This document shows positions 11,842-24,193 of a stretch of 64,000 nt of DNA, one piece after another. The stretch lies in NCBI GenBank assembly GCA_958295665.1, contig OY282558.1, forward strand, positions 316,606,092 to 316,670,091, in the 5' to 3' direction. Numbering within the stretch: the first letter of the stretch is position 1; each line of letters begins with the position of its first letter. The notes beneath the pieces were generated by a model. It ran no database searches. It worked only from the letters and a program-made list of their open reading frames with translations, and had not been told where the DNA came from. This DNA is from Tipula vernalis (Eukaryota > Arthropoda > Insecta > Diptera > Tipulidae). The translations under genes were made by a program, and so were the position numbers.

Positions 11842-12690
11842 ATCGGTAACATAATGCAAGCAACAGGAATGATATAATGCCATCCTGCATTCATTAATCG
11901 AATAGTGTTACAACGGACAATGATGAAACCAGTGTTTGTCAAGATATAGACAACTTTTTACGAAATTCAAGCTTTGATGAGATGGACAACATAATATCAA
12001 TGTAAAGCTTTTCTTATTACATCACGAAACGGAAAATACTGACTTAATGGCGCTTGATCTAGGAACGGCAATGGAACGCAACGGTACCATAAATATTTCC
12101 TAAAAAAAAATTAACAGCAAAACGAATTGGCTTCCCTAAGCTTAATTGATAAATTAATTGAAAAGGTAACGCAAGGAAAAGGTAATGTAATTACGTATAA
12201 GTACACGTAATTTAGCGATTTGCCCCTTTATCGTATAAAATGTGGAGGGTTCAAATTCCATCTAATCTCGATCTGTCTTGAGTAGAATATTTAAGAAATA
12301 CTTTCCGGTAAATACTTTCCGGTCTCGAGTGGTTTTTACAACATATTTCGACTGAATTCGTACAAATGTACATACATATACCCTTATATATTCTACATGA
12401 AAATAATTCAAATTTATAATACCAGCAAAGTGTTTTCAATTGTGGGTTATGGGTTGCTGTTGTGCCAAGGCCGAAATTTATATTTGCTTACAAAATTGAA
12501 TAAATGTGGGATTCTAAATTGATTTTTCGATGAAGTTCTAGAATGTGGGCAAGCAAAATTGAATTGTTTTCTTAACCGATTAGGATGATATTTGATTTAC
12601 TATGTGCTAAAACAATTTTTAGATGAAGTTCTGGTTAGGGACAAATTAGGAAGGATCTGGGCAATTTTTAGGCGATTTTGATGTAATTAC
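11842..12690. other. Unassigned intron DNA, possibly 3' part of the pogo relic
   Basis: No clear motifs beyond a direct repeat AATACTTTCCGGT near 12298-12322. It may contain the remainder of the degraded transposase. Confidence 0.35.
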
Positions 12691-12694
12691 ATAA

Positions 12695-13510
12695 GTACGG
12701 CATGAAATCGCTTAAGAAATAACCGAGTTCCTTTCTAATTGGAGAATCATTTTACTATCTCATTTAAACCGTACATGCCGAAATTCATTATAGCCGGCTG
12801 AGTATAGCTAGAAGCCCCGCTTAACGAAGCAGTTCGCTTCGTTAAGCGAGTTACCAAATTGCTTGGATGAAAAATCATTTCGAATAAAATTTGTGTAAAG
12901 GCGATTTTTTTTTGTTCTCATTTCTGTATGTGTATGGTGAGGAGCTGTATAGAAACTGAACATTCGTAACACCGAGGATTCATTAAATGAAGTTTACCTG
13001 TACCATCCTAGCTGGCCATATTCCCGAACATCATTTAAAAGTCAGTTTAGGAATCCATTTTCATCACACATATCAAATTTCGTCATAATCGGACAAGAAA
13101 TACCATAATCAAGACCCATCCTTAGCCACATTTAAGAAATTCATTTAAAAATCATTTTACAATCCCATTTCCATTTTATATGCTTAATTCTATCATAATC
13201 AGTTAAGAAATAACCAAGTTTCTTTCTAACTGTCCAAATTTCAGCACTTCTAAAACCCATTTTAGAATCATATTTCTATAGTGTATATATATCGAATTTC
13301 ATCAGATTCGGTTATATGATTCCATGTCCATGGTACATTTCATCATAGTCTGTTAAGAAATAGCCAAATTTTATTCTACTTGGCTGTATTCCAGAAATAT
13401 AGGTGCATCTAGAAATAGTTTTAGAATCCCATTTCCGTCGTAATTGACGAATTTCGTCATAATCGTATAAGTCATAGCCAAATGCTATCCTACTTGTCAA
13501 TATTCCAGAT
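12695..13510 (+). repeat. Degenerate ~110-bp tandem repeat
   Basis: The phrase TCATAATCGGTTAAGAAATA-GCCAA recurs near 12708, 13083, 13193, 13343 and 13457, with spacings of about 110 within the main block. Each is followed by a TTGGCCATATTCCAGAAC-like phrase, then TCATTTTAGAATCCCATTTCC. Related units occur near 25480-25570 (+) and 50590-50890 (both orientations), so this is a dispersed family and not only a local array. No coding potential is seen. Confidence 0.8.
12818..12848. repeat. Perfect 13-bp hairpin
   Basis: CGCTTAACGAAGC (12818-12830), a 5-base loop AGTTC, then the exact complement GCTTCGTTAAGCG (12836-12848). The CTCGCTTAACGA wording resembles pogo/Tigger termini, so it may be two abutted element ends. 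Confidence 0.75.
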
Positions 13511-13540
13511 TTTTTTTTCATAAATTAGTTTTATTTTCAT

Positions 13541-13560
13541 ATAGGTACAATTGTACCTAT
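13541..13560. repeat. Perfect 20-bp palindrome
   Basis: ATAGGTACAATTGTACCTAT reads identically on both strands. It lies just after the 110-bp repeat block and may be a boundary of that family. Confidence 0.7.
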
Positions 13561-13679
13561 CTGGCCGAAATAGGGTTAAATAAACATTTTGAATTGAATC
13601 TAGAACACATCCTCTTAAAAATTGTATTACTTCATATGGCGTTTGGGGGTATATCCTCGATTTGGTCGCTGCCATATTA

Positions 13680-15410
13680 AGTAAGTTAACACTGCTGATT
13701 CATTTTAATCCGTTAAATTTTGTTTGCTTTTTTGCAACCCCGATTTTTGAGTAGTAAACGTATTTCACACAGTACGTAACCTCACAAATTATTAAAACTG
13801 ACATTTCTCAGATGCTTAAAATTATGTATTCTCGACAAAACCTGATAAAACTTTCTCTACAAAGCCTCCTCCTTTGGCTGATACGCAGATGCCATTTCTC
13901 TAATACAATCGGTAGTTGATATATTTAAACAGCAATAGTATTGGGATCTCTACAGAGAGAATTTGAGCGCAGGTTTTTAATCTTGGTACAGATGTATTGA
14001 CAATTGTTGTGTTGATTCAGGAGCAGACACCGGTGATGAATATGTAGAGGGTCATGGCAGTAATGGCAAAGAAGATGATTTATATGATTATTGTTGGTGG
14101 TGATTTCTACGATATGATTATTGTTTGATAGATCGAATGCTATTAATTGAAAATTTATTTGCTCGAAGAAGGTGTGAACTGAATCGACAAAAAATTGAAA
14201 TTGTAAAGTGAAATTTGTTTGTAAATTATTTCTGTTCCCTTTTCTATTAAAAAATAAGTGAAAAATTGGAAAACTGGTGCAAAACTTAAGTATATTTTAA
14301 TAAAATTGGATTTTTGAATAAAAAAATGAAATTAGTTTACATAAATAATAACCAATAAAATCCGATTAATCGTTAATAGAAATTTGGCCACTTCCGTTAA
14401 TCGTAACTTGTTAATAATTTCACAGTCTCCAAAATTCATAAATATTTAAAAATATAGAGAATAAACCCAAAAATAAATTCTAATTTTTTTTTCTGAAAAA
14501 TTTGAACGTCTAGGTCCTCTTTGGCATCTACTTTCTTTAAATAATTATGGTTTTATGTTCAAAATAACTCATGATTATTTTTCTTTCAAATAATTTATGT
14601 TTATTATGTCATAAAATAAACCCAAAACAATTAAAGTAGCAAGTGACAGCAGAAAGTCGTATTTAGCAACAAGCTAAATTATCGATTTGCGATCACAATT
14701 CAGGATGCCGTTTTAACGTCGCAATATTAGCTGTAGCAAGTCAACCATTTAAACCCGACCATTTCAGTCAATGCAAAACTCAAATTGGTAACTTTACAAT
14801 ATGCACCGCTTTTTTAAAGCATATTATAAAACCAAGAATCAACAAAACATAAGTTTGCGACACAGATAAACAAAAAAAAGAGGTGAAAAAGTTACTTCGT
14901 TTAGATTTTTATCCTAGACAGATAGTTACGAGTACATACATTGCTATTTCAAATGAGTTACCATACAGCAACGACCAACGACAAAAAGGGAGAAAGCTGT
15001 AACAGGAGCATTTAGTGACATTCCAGTTCGTTTTTATTTGTATTTATATTTCAAATAAGAATATTTGAAATAAAATATGACTACGAGATTTAACCCCCAC
15101 CCTCCTCCCCATGCCCTATTTTATTTATTTACTCAAATAAAACCATATAAGTCAAGACAATTATTGAAATAAGGCAGAGAAAACCGTATGTTCAAAATGA
15201 GAATCCGTTGTTCGTATCCTACTAAGTTGTCAGGTAAAAATTTACTAATTTTTCTTTTTTTATTATAATTATTCAATTTTTAATTATATGACCAAAAAAA
15301 ACGTAAGAAGGTTATATAATATAAAAATGTTGATAAAAATATTAATTTTAGTGTTCATAAAAATATAAATATTGAAAATTTCATTCGTAAAAAGATGGAA
15401 AATTAAAATC
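13680..15410. other. Unassigned intron DNA
   Basis: I see no gene, RNA or organised repeat here apart from scattered homopolymers. Confidence 0.4.
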
Positions 15411-15425
15411 AATTTTGACACAAAT

Positions 15426-15616
15426 GGCCTTTCGACATTCGGCCTTTCGGCACAATCGGCCTTTTGACATTCGGGCTTTCGACCTACTCGGCCTTTCGAC
15501 ACAGTCGGCCTTTCGACACATTCGGCCTTTCCACACATTAGGTCTTTCGACATTCAGCCTTTCGGCGTTCGGCCTTTCGACATTCGGCATTTCGACATTC
15601 GGCCTTTCGGCCCTAT
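15426..15616 (+). repeat. TTTCGACATTCGGCC tandem repeat
   Basis: About a dozen tandem, slightly varied copies of a 15-16 base unit (CGGCCTTTCGACATT, also with CACA or TACT in place of ATT). The period of 15-16 leaves frames open on both strands, giving apparent peptides of the HSAFRHNRPFDIRAF and ERPNVERPNAERL type. These are repeat translation products and not genes. The same unit is found at 25.2 kb (inverted) and 25.75 kb. Confidence 0.85.
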
Positions 15617-15759
15617 TTGGTTGTATAACTATTCCGGACACAAACGCTTTTTTTGTTCTGGAAAAGAAGCAGTCGTCAGCAGATTTTAAGATTTACAAAT
15701 ATTTTAAAATTGTCTACTTTGATAAAAAATTTATTTCGAAAAGCTTTAGAATTTAGTAA

Positions 15760-17390
15760 TGTAACTTGTTAAATTCTAGAGTTTTGAACATGTTCGATGT
15801 TTTTTTTTAAATATCAAAATTCCAAATTTCGAATAATTCGGAATTCAATAAGGGCGAAATACGACGGTCAAGTGTAAACGATTTTGTGCTTTGAGCTTGT
15901 CGATAGCTTTTGTTTACCGATTTTACGGTTTTCATCAGTGGATCTTCTAATTTGATTTTCGTGAGTTGCTCTGGTGATGCCGAGCATAAACGCCAAAAAG
16001 TGTAAAATGTGACTTTCAGTATACATTTAAGCATTTTTCTTAAAGAGAAAGTGGAAGTTGAAACTTTATTTTCAATGGTACTCAAAATGTCGGGGTTGGT
16101 AAGCTCCAAGTTATCGGTAATTGATAGATAATATTATAGTTATGTCACTTTATGTGTAAATTATCCTTCAGCGGTCAAGATTGTCAAACATTCGATTGAG
16201 TTGATAATGTCACTCTTGTACCATTTTCCTTAACACACAGACAGGCATCCAAGCACGTCTATTTGGGAAAATATGAACCTTACGAGCGTATCAGACGAAT
16301 TGTTCTATTTTGTTTTGGAGTATCAAATTTCAATTCTTTTGGAGTACCAATTTCGTTTCTTTACCATATAGGCCTTTATATTGATTTCTAAATCATTATT
16401 TGTGTTGCCGATACCTATCCTGTTTTGCTAACAGTTTCGAAAAATCATTATCAGCAATTATATCCTTTTCCGATATTAAAACTAATTGATGTAACCGTTT
16501 TGTAAATTTATGTGAGGATTTTTTTTGTGGTATAGTACTTTGATTATGGCGAGTTTTCATGTGTTTAGACCGCAGCTTCCTCGTTAAATTATTTTATGGT
16601 GTCCCATAAATATTTAGATAGGAATAACTTGTCGAACAGACGGCTGATGCAAAACCACAATATGCCATTTGACCCGTTATGCATCAATATGATATATTAT
16701 TATTGATTCGTGAATGCTTCTAAAAAGCGAATTTCCGTTACTGTCGGAAAACAATATTTTATTATCTTTCGTAACAACATATTTGTGTGAGCGCGTGAAT
16801 TTGTTGATTTCAAAATAAGGGCCGCCAGAAGAATGTGTGGGAAGTACTAGTCTAGACAGGGCCTAGACCTACTTTTCCAATTTTCGTTTTGTCCAAAACT
16901 TTAAATAAACCAAAATACCAACATTTGTGAGGAAAGGTCAACTAAAAACATTTCTTTTTATCGAACAAATCCGGAAAAATTAGTTAAATTACTAATCGAA
17001 TTATCGATTATTGATATAGCAATCCCTATAGGTTCCGAGGGACCAAAAATATGGCATTGATTTTAGCAGTAATATCGGGCATATTTGTTCAAGAAAATCG
17101 CGATTTTGTATTGACAAGAAAACATTGCCCACCTCTAGATTAGAGGAAGTAATTGAAAATTCTACATGTTCCACATGAACTTACTTGTGAAATTTCTCAA
17201 TATTTTATTCTCAAAATCCCTCGATGTACAGGGACATGGGACGCAGAAAGCCTTGCATAAAAACTAAAGTTTCCTTCAAATTATTGATTGAACCTAAAAA
17301 TTAATTTATGATTTTAGATTATTGTAAGCTTTTTAAAAATAATTTGAAAACAACAAAACAATATAATTTTGATTGTTATTTTCATAACCA
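15760..17390. other. Unassigned intron DNA
   Basis: A 100-codon open frame on the minus strand (15807-16109) matches nothing I recognise. Near 16818-16876 a GC-richer patch (GGGCCGCCAGAAG, TAGTCTAGACAGGGCC) looks like an old DNA-transposon end but has no partner in reach. Confidence 0.35.
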
Positions 17391-17399
17391 GAAGATAAA

Positions 17400-18300
17400 A
17401 AAAATAATTCTTTAAAAAAAAAAAAAAAAAAAAAACTTTTCTGTCGCCATAATTTCACCCCAAATTTTATCCTTTTACTACCAAAAACAAAAAAAAAAGC
17501 TTAAGAAAATCAAAATAATTTAATTAATTTTGTTATTCAATTGAATTTTTTTTATATTTAGTTTATGTATAGAAAAGATAATACAAAAACAACAAATTTA
17601 TTTAAAAAGAATGAAAAATTAAAAGAAAATTCTAAAGCACAGTATGACAAAAATTGTCAAGTGTATATAGACGGGTAAAAAAAAGGAGGCAGTATGAGAA
17701 TCAAAATTTTATATGTTAAATTGGGTGATATAAATTTTTTTGTTTTTGTATATTAAATTAAATTAAATTTATTTAGATTTTTTTTTGTTGTTGTTGTTAT
17801 TTTGTTTATCTATATTTGGATAAGTTTAGTGTGTTTATTTTTATTTAGTTTTTGAGACATAGATAAAGTTTTTTTTTTTTTTTTGTAAATCTTGGAAATA
17901 TCAATTTTTCACTTTATTTTATGTAGTATTCTACTGGAATAGGAAAAAAAAATAAAATTAAATAAAAAATCGCAAAAATTTTTCCTGTCGCGCGAAGAGA
18001 TTTTTCTTTTGTACAATTTAACAATGGATAGAATATTAGTCAACATCTTAAACACAATAATATTGTATAATATAACATATTATATTGAGTGCGAGACTAT
18101 GTTGTTATTTTGCACATATATGTAGCTAGGTATAATTTATCCAGTTCTTGTGAAAAAAATTTATTTGTTATTGTTAAGCACAAGAAATAAGAAATATTTT
18201 GTATTAGTACATAAAAAATTACAAGTAGGTAGGTACAGCTGAATTTGAAGTTGCTTTATTTGATTTCAAAAAAAAAAAAAAAAAAACATTTCAATTAACC
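17400..18300. other. Homopolymer-rich intron island
   Basis: Long A and T runs (A22 at about 17415-17436, T16 at about 17870-17885, A18 at about 18269-18286), GTTGTTGTTGTTATTTTG, and TA alternations. No transposon or coding sequence is visible. This is a candidate for old, possibly regulatory intron sequence. Confidence 0.45.
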
Positions 18301-18718
18301 TTAGTTATGAAACAGATAATGGAAACCGTTAAAGTTAAGCTATTTCAAACCGGACTATAGCAATAGGATACAAAGTTAAATACATGAAATTCCGAATTCA
18401 TTTTTCATTCATTAATGAATTATAGCATATAATTGAAAATCGTTAAAGGCAGAATTCCATGGGACCAATATTTTTTTCCAAATTTTGGGGGTGTCCATTA
18501 TTAGGGAGTTGGAGCGAAAAATGATTGTTAGATTGAGTTATATGTATAAATTCATTCATTTCCTTTTTGAAAATATTTTTTTATTTTATGTGCCTTAATT
18601 AAACTTAGTGTAAATACCTAAAAATTTAAAGCTAAAGCTGGACAACTCCTTAAATAGTTAAGTTTCGCCTTAAAGTACAATCGAGTTTTCTAATATTTTT
18701 AAAACATACTATTTTGTA

Positions 18719-19262
18719 GGTAGGGCTTCCTTCACGTCATCTACTTCTAAAATGTCTTCGTCATTCGACTCGGTCACCGATATTGCACTAGAGTACACAC
18801 TAGTATAGTCTACTGCGGGATTTGTATGTGTTTTGTATACTGCGCCAATCATATTTTGTACTTATCTCATGATACTCGTAGAATCTAGTTTGGTAATGCA
18901 TTTGTAGCCACCAGAAACTTTTTACGATCGATCCCTCAGCAATTTTATAAAGGTCCCACTTGTCATCCACGCTTTTCAATTCGTTTATAATGCCTAGACA
19001 ATTGAGCTGCATTTAATCTTTTAAAATATCGTAGCGTTTGGCTTTTTTCATAGGACTACTGATTTGTCAAACGTGCCATGAGCATTTTGATTTTTAAGAT
19101 GTAAAGTTTTATTTAGTTGTGCTCGGTAAAATAAAGTAGTTCCATAACAGTTCGGTACATTACACTGGTCGTAACACTCTGATATTCCAGTAAGCCTTTC
19201 TTCCCAATCCGCTACCGTAGCAGGGTTATTCTCGTTTTCTTCCCTTGACGTCGGATTAAACT
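18719..19262 (-). pseudogene. Unidentified coding remnant
   Basis: The minus strand gives three protein-like stretches with normal amino-acid balance, broken by frameshifts. The first begins SREENENNPATVADWEERLTGISECYDQCNVPNCYG (about 19250-19145) and runs to a stop. The second is MQLNCLGIINELKSVDDKWDLYKI...SFWWLQMHYQTRFYEYHE (19012-18870). The third ends VYKTHTNPAVDYTSVYSSAISVTESNDEDILEVDDVKEALPTK with a stop at 18715-18717. The acidic tail before a stop looks like a true C-terminus. I do not recognise the family; a transposon-encoded protein is most likely given the context. Confidence 0.45.
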
Positions 19263-19299
19263 ATATATTGTAAGAGCATTTGATGCTTTAAAACTATGT

Positions 19300-21280
19300 T
19301 TTGCTAATTTTGAGGCTCACTTTTTGGCATTTTTCTGTAAAGGGGTGTGAGTTTCGAATAACCTTTAGTTCATGCTACTAGTTCATTAATTTTATTGTTT
19401 TATTCATTAGTTTTATTGTCCTAATTACATACGTGCTGTCCTAATTTGGTATACATTCACAAAACGACTCACAAATATGTTAAATACTTAAATAAAAATT
19501 CTGCTTTTAGCTTTAAGATCCATAAAAGTCGAAATAGAAATTGTATTGTCAACATTTTAGTTTTCGTATTCATTAACTTTTTAGTTTTTTTGTATTTATG
19601 AATTCTAATTAATAAAATTTCTTTACTTTTATTTATACCGTTTGTCTATGGGAATGTTGTAATATGAGAAGGTCACTTTACGTTGGTATCCACTTCCTCG
19701 AAAATTGATATTCCATTCACAATATTCCAATGAAATTTCAAATTCTAGTAAGCAAGTGCGATATTTGAATTAGAAAAAGTTAATTATTTGAATTAATATT
19801 TTATTAAATTAGATCGAAATTTAACTTTTAAGAATGTCTACATATATTCAACATTCGACAGTTTTCAAAATTTTTAAAACTCATATTCCAATTTGGTTCA
19901 TAAAACAACCAAAACTAATAACAAATCGTTGCACCAAAATACCCACCACCAAAGTAACGCCACATCCCGGCCAACAGTGCTTATTTAAAACAATGTACAT
20001 TTAAATGTTTACCCAAATAACCTCTAAATTTGACATTTTAAAAGAAAATTCGGTATTTGATTTAGCTTTTCGCATTTGGAATTGTTTCAAAATTGTGCAG
20101 CTAAATAAAACTTTCATTAAACATATCTTGGAAGATGCAACGTTTTCAAAATTTTTATTTTGATCGGAAAATTTATTTTATTAAATTACCAAATATTCTT
20201 GGCCGACTCAAAAATGTTGGATTTAAGTCAAAATTTAGAATTTTTTTTCCAATCTGCTCAAAATTGTCCAAGAATTCATAAGGAAGAGTAAATAAATGGA
20301 ATTCCAGTTTCAGTACTAATTTTAAAATATACTGGCTCATCTTAAATACTATCTCTCCAACCACGTAACAATGTCGTTAAAAAATTTAAGTTTTCAAAGG
20401 TTCTACCAACAGTTTCCATTAGTTCTTTGGTTCTCCATGAAATGGCAATATTAAATGAAAGTTGATAGTTCAATCAGGCAAATCTTAATCTACATTCTGC
20501 ATTCAAATTTGCAGTCGTTTTAAATGAATGAAATTTTCCGATTTTATTTTTAGTTGACATTGATATTTTCAAGAGATGATTCATATAAGTATGGCCAAAA
20601 ACCAGTCAAAAAATTTTGTTCATTACAAGTTTATTTCGATGAGATTGAAAATTTGGTGGCTATTTTCTAAATGGGAAGTACCTTGCGACAAAAATAATTC
20701 TAATGAATCTTCGTGAAAATTATTGCTAAAAATCCAGAAAGAAAATTTAGAAAATAAATTTCAAGGGAATCACAGATTTTCTCAACACTGATCCTTTACT
20801 AAATAAGTAATGGAATACAATTAAGGGCCAAATACAAGAAATTGACAAGACCTGGTCGAAATTGAATGTCCATTAAACTTAATTTAATGATCTAACTGAC
20901 TTATAAAGTTTTAATGTGATGTTATAGTGAAGAAATAAAAATGATAAAAAAGCTTTCAGAGCCTTCCATCACACTTTCAATTTATCCACAAATTATTCAA
21001 ATTTTTAGTTTTTTTGTACTACCGAAAATAAACATTTCGCCTACTCGAAAGAAGTTTTCAGAAAGACAGTCATTTCTGTAGTCCTTTACACTGATCTTGC
21101 GAGGATATTTGTGGTTCTCCTGTGTTTTAGAAGTCAGAAAAACAAAATCTGAAAAGCAAAATAACAAAATATATCCAATTTCCACTCAACTAATTTTCAC
21201 TTGTGGATTAGAAAATTAAAATTTACTTTCCAATTTTAAATTGAAGACTATGCACAAAAATAATAGAAAATTTAGTGGAA
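19300..21280. other. Unassigned intron DNA
   Basis: No gene or organised repeat was recognised. Composition is evenly AT-rich with few long homopolymers. Confidence 0.4.
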
Positions 21281-21290
21281 TTTATTATTA

Positions 21291-21630
21291 AATACCGTAT
21301 CCTTTGTACGGGTCGCACCAATATGGTGGAAGCGGTTGTTATTATTTATACTAGGGAAACCATTCGTACATAGGATCGGAAATCTCTGAAATTTCTACAA
21401 TTTCAGAAAATTCTTTGAGTGATAGTAAAAAACGTGTAAATTTATAAATACCTATATTCAAAACCACTTCGACCATCTCAATGCGACCCGCACGAGCCAA
21501 AATACAATATTTCAAAACTTAGACCGTTTTTAATATCACTCAAACAATTTTCCAAAATGTATCTAATCTAAATAATTTTAAAAGCGCTACGACCGCATCG
21601 ATGCGATACTTACAAGCTAAGATAAATCAT
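21291..21630. mobile_element. Foldback element with three related arms
   Basis: The arm at 21291-21340 (containing ACGGGTCGCACCAATATGGT) is inverted relative to 21461-21512 (containing ACCATCTCAATGCGACCCGC). A third arm at 21581-21630 (ACCGCATCGATGCGATACTT) has the same orientation as the second. Only these arms are GC-rich. Inverted arms plus an extra direct copy suggest a MITE with a duplicated terminus. Confidence 0.65.
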
Positions 21631-21649
21631 TTAATATTAAATTCCACTT

Positions 21650-23426
21650 AATTCTAAATTACAAAAAATTTTCTTTTTCGTATTTTTTTTTTCTTTTGTT
21701 ACCATTTCCCAACTAGTGAAAATTTGTTGTGTGGGATTGAAATAATTTTAGGACTCAATCTGTATTTTGTTATTTTGGCATAAACCTCGTTAAAAGGCGT
21801 TTCGAAACCAACAATTTAAATTACTATTAATTTTTGGGGTTCTAGCGCATGAATAGTGAAATCTGTTGTTGAACAGCATAATGTAATATTTAAATTAACA
21901 AGCCAATTAATTTAGCTGAAAATATCAACATCAGCCGTTATGCTTACCAATTTCGAAATTGCCCAACCAATGTCCATTTGAAACATAAATTTTAAATAGC
22001 AGTATACATTCTTAGAGATCCATTATTTGTTTTTAAATATGGTAATTGGACCATAAGGATGTGCTGACGTTCTAAATTGCTTGAACATTTTTCATTTTTA
22101 ATAAAAATTTTATTTCCTTCGTCTGAAGGTTTTGTTTTAATATTTTCTTTAAAATGTTTTAATTCCGCACTAATAAGTCGTGATCTCTTGAGTAACTTTC
22201 AATCATGATTGAAGTCGAAATTTCTTATTTGAGGGATAATTGCCAAATAATATTTCTTATTTCGATCTTATCATAGGTGTTGAATTATAAGAAATGGTGG
22301 TATACACGGAAGACAATTCATCTTGATAAGCTTATTGACGTAAATATGTTTCCTATCAGTGTATTGTGACCCCTTCCTAATGTTCCATTGCTCTGTGAAC
22401 AAGCGCTAGTGTTAAGCTTTTTAGATTTCAAAAGAACAAATTTTTCGTGAAATTTCTTTATTAAGTTAGTTTGAGATTAGAGCATTAGCCGACGTTGAAT
22501 TTGTGTCAGTTTTGTTTAGCCTAATTGGCACGTACACTTTCGGTTATACTTAGAGGGCCTCGAAAGATTGATATTTCAACTACAGTAACTTGATTTGCTT
22601 TGCTTAACGACATTTATGGTTTTCGGAAATGTTAAAACAAATCGACTATGAGCATCAGCGCTATGGCTATCAATTTTTCACTTTATACCATACCCCGTAT
22701 TTAATTTGTTTCGTTACCGTTTGAGTGTATACGACGTTAGGTAGTTATCATGTATATGATACATATACAGCACAATTTTTTTGCGTTACCACTTAGTGTG
22801 TCTCAATATTTTTTCTAATAGAAAACGTATTGGTATAGGATATGTATAGGTTGTCACATCATTTTTTGCTGGTTAAGCTAGATTAGACTTTGTCGGCAAT
22901 TTATAAAAAAAAAACAAATAATTGATTAAGTTGAATTCATTTAGTTTACATTGAATATTTTCAATCGGTATCATTTTAAATGTTTCGATAGATGAAGACA
23001 TGTAGGCGACATGTTTTATGGTTGTAGATCCAGGCAGAACAGTATCCATGATACAATGGAAAGTACGCGCTTGAGTAAATATTGACTAGAATTTGTTGAC
23101 AGCCGTTCGCAAACCAATTGTACTAAAATAGTTGCAGAATCCAGTTGACTCAAAATACATATGTATTGGTTAGCGGAGAACTGCAACCACACAGTTATAT
23201 CATTCAGAGTTCGATAATTTACCATAATTCTCTATTAATTCTTAACGACTAATTTTATTTGGATTTTAGGGCTTAATAGTTAAAAATTTCGTGGTGACAT
23301 GTAATCATCTGTTAAAACCTCCCATCTGACCAATTTGTAAATTTATGTCATTCTTCATAAATTGAGGTATATTTCAATGTCTCTTTTCTTTAAGGCGGTT
23401 ATAATTTCTCACTGACAATTTCCTGC
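21650..23426. other. Unassigned intron DNA
   Basis: Nothing recognisable beyond small hairpins such as ATCATGTATATGATACATAT near 22747. Confidence 0.4.
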
Positions 23427-23441
23427 CAATAAGAAAATGTT

Positions 23442-23774
23442 CGGGAGGTACCGGGTTCGAATCCCTATAGGGGCGGGATGCAAAAGGGATTTTTCATCAT
23501 CTGATTACGATCGGTGATGACGATGAACACAACTATGACCCCCTGTTGAGAGTGCGGAATCCATGGGCCGACCCACCTTTCATGTCAGCACTATAGGTTG
23601 GCATGAAGCAATGCAATGTGCAGGTGGTTTAAACGAAAACGGGTCTATAGCCGTACGTCCTCGATTTGGCCACTAAACGCGTAAGGTAGGACGTAAAAAG
23701 CGAACTGCGAAAGAGTTGGGAGTGCCTCGAGCCCCAGAACAGATTGCAGGGATAAAAACAAACAAACAAACAAA
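23442..23774 (+). mobile_element. tRNA-derived SINE with intact target duplication
   Basis: The insertion is framed by an exact 15-bp duplication CAATAAGAAAATGTT at 23427-23441 and 23775-23789. It starts CGGGAGGTACCGGGTTCGAATCCC. GGTTCGAATCC (23454-23464) is a perfect RNA polymerase III B box. The A box is missing, so the copy is 5'-truncated. A GC-rich, tRNA-unrelated body of about 290 bases follows. It ends in a tail of AAAC repeats, fitting LINE-mediated retroposition. The perfect duplication and a GC-rich body in an AT-rich intron suggest a recent insertion. Confidence 0.9.
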
Positions 23775-23789
23775 CAATAAGAAAATGTT

Positions 23790-24190
23790 GTAGAAATTCC
23801 GGCAAATCGATGAATTGGATTTTTTTTAACCTTAACAATTTGCGTTATTAAACACAGTTTAAGTTCGAGGGGAAATTTTCATGATAAAAATTCATGACGG
23901 TGACTAGCTATTAGCAATCATAATAAAACTGTGAACCGAACAAATTAGTTTGCGATAATCAGAGTTTTGTTACAATGAATTTTTGAATTTTAAGCAAACC
24001 CCAGTATTGTAAGTATTCATCCTGTAAGTATTTCCCTCTTATGACATTTTTCATTTTTAAAATGCCAATATTTAATTCGCTATATTGATTTATTTTCTAT
24101 ATAAATATACTGCGGTCAAATTGCTAATCTTCGTTATACTGAAAATTTAGTTAAACTAATATTCGTTACAAAAGGATTTCACGCTATTTC
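23790..24190. other. Unassigned intron DNA
   Basis: Nothing recognisable. Confidence 0.4.
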
Positions 24191-24193
24191 CAT

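Noticed and set aside
12840..12875. TTGGATGA considered as a YPWM hexapeptide exon
   Set aside because: The preceding codon is not Pro, the frame gives no Antp-like context, and no donor site follows.
15426..15616. Regular repeats considered as a CRISPR array
   Set aside because: There are no unique spacers between units, the units are about 15 bases and vary, and the window is from an animal genome.
15284..15756. Overlapping open frames with ERPNVERPN- and HSAFRHNRPF-type peptides
   Set aside because: Translation of a tandem 15-16-bp minisatellite on both strands; not a protein repeat under selection.
23442..23470. Possible tRNA gene at the GGTTCGAATCC box
   Set aside because: Only the B-box side is present, the acceptor and anticodon arms are absent, and a target duplication frames a longer retroposon.
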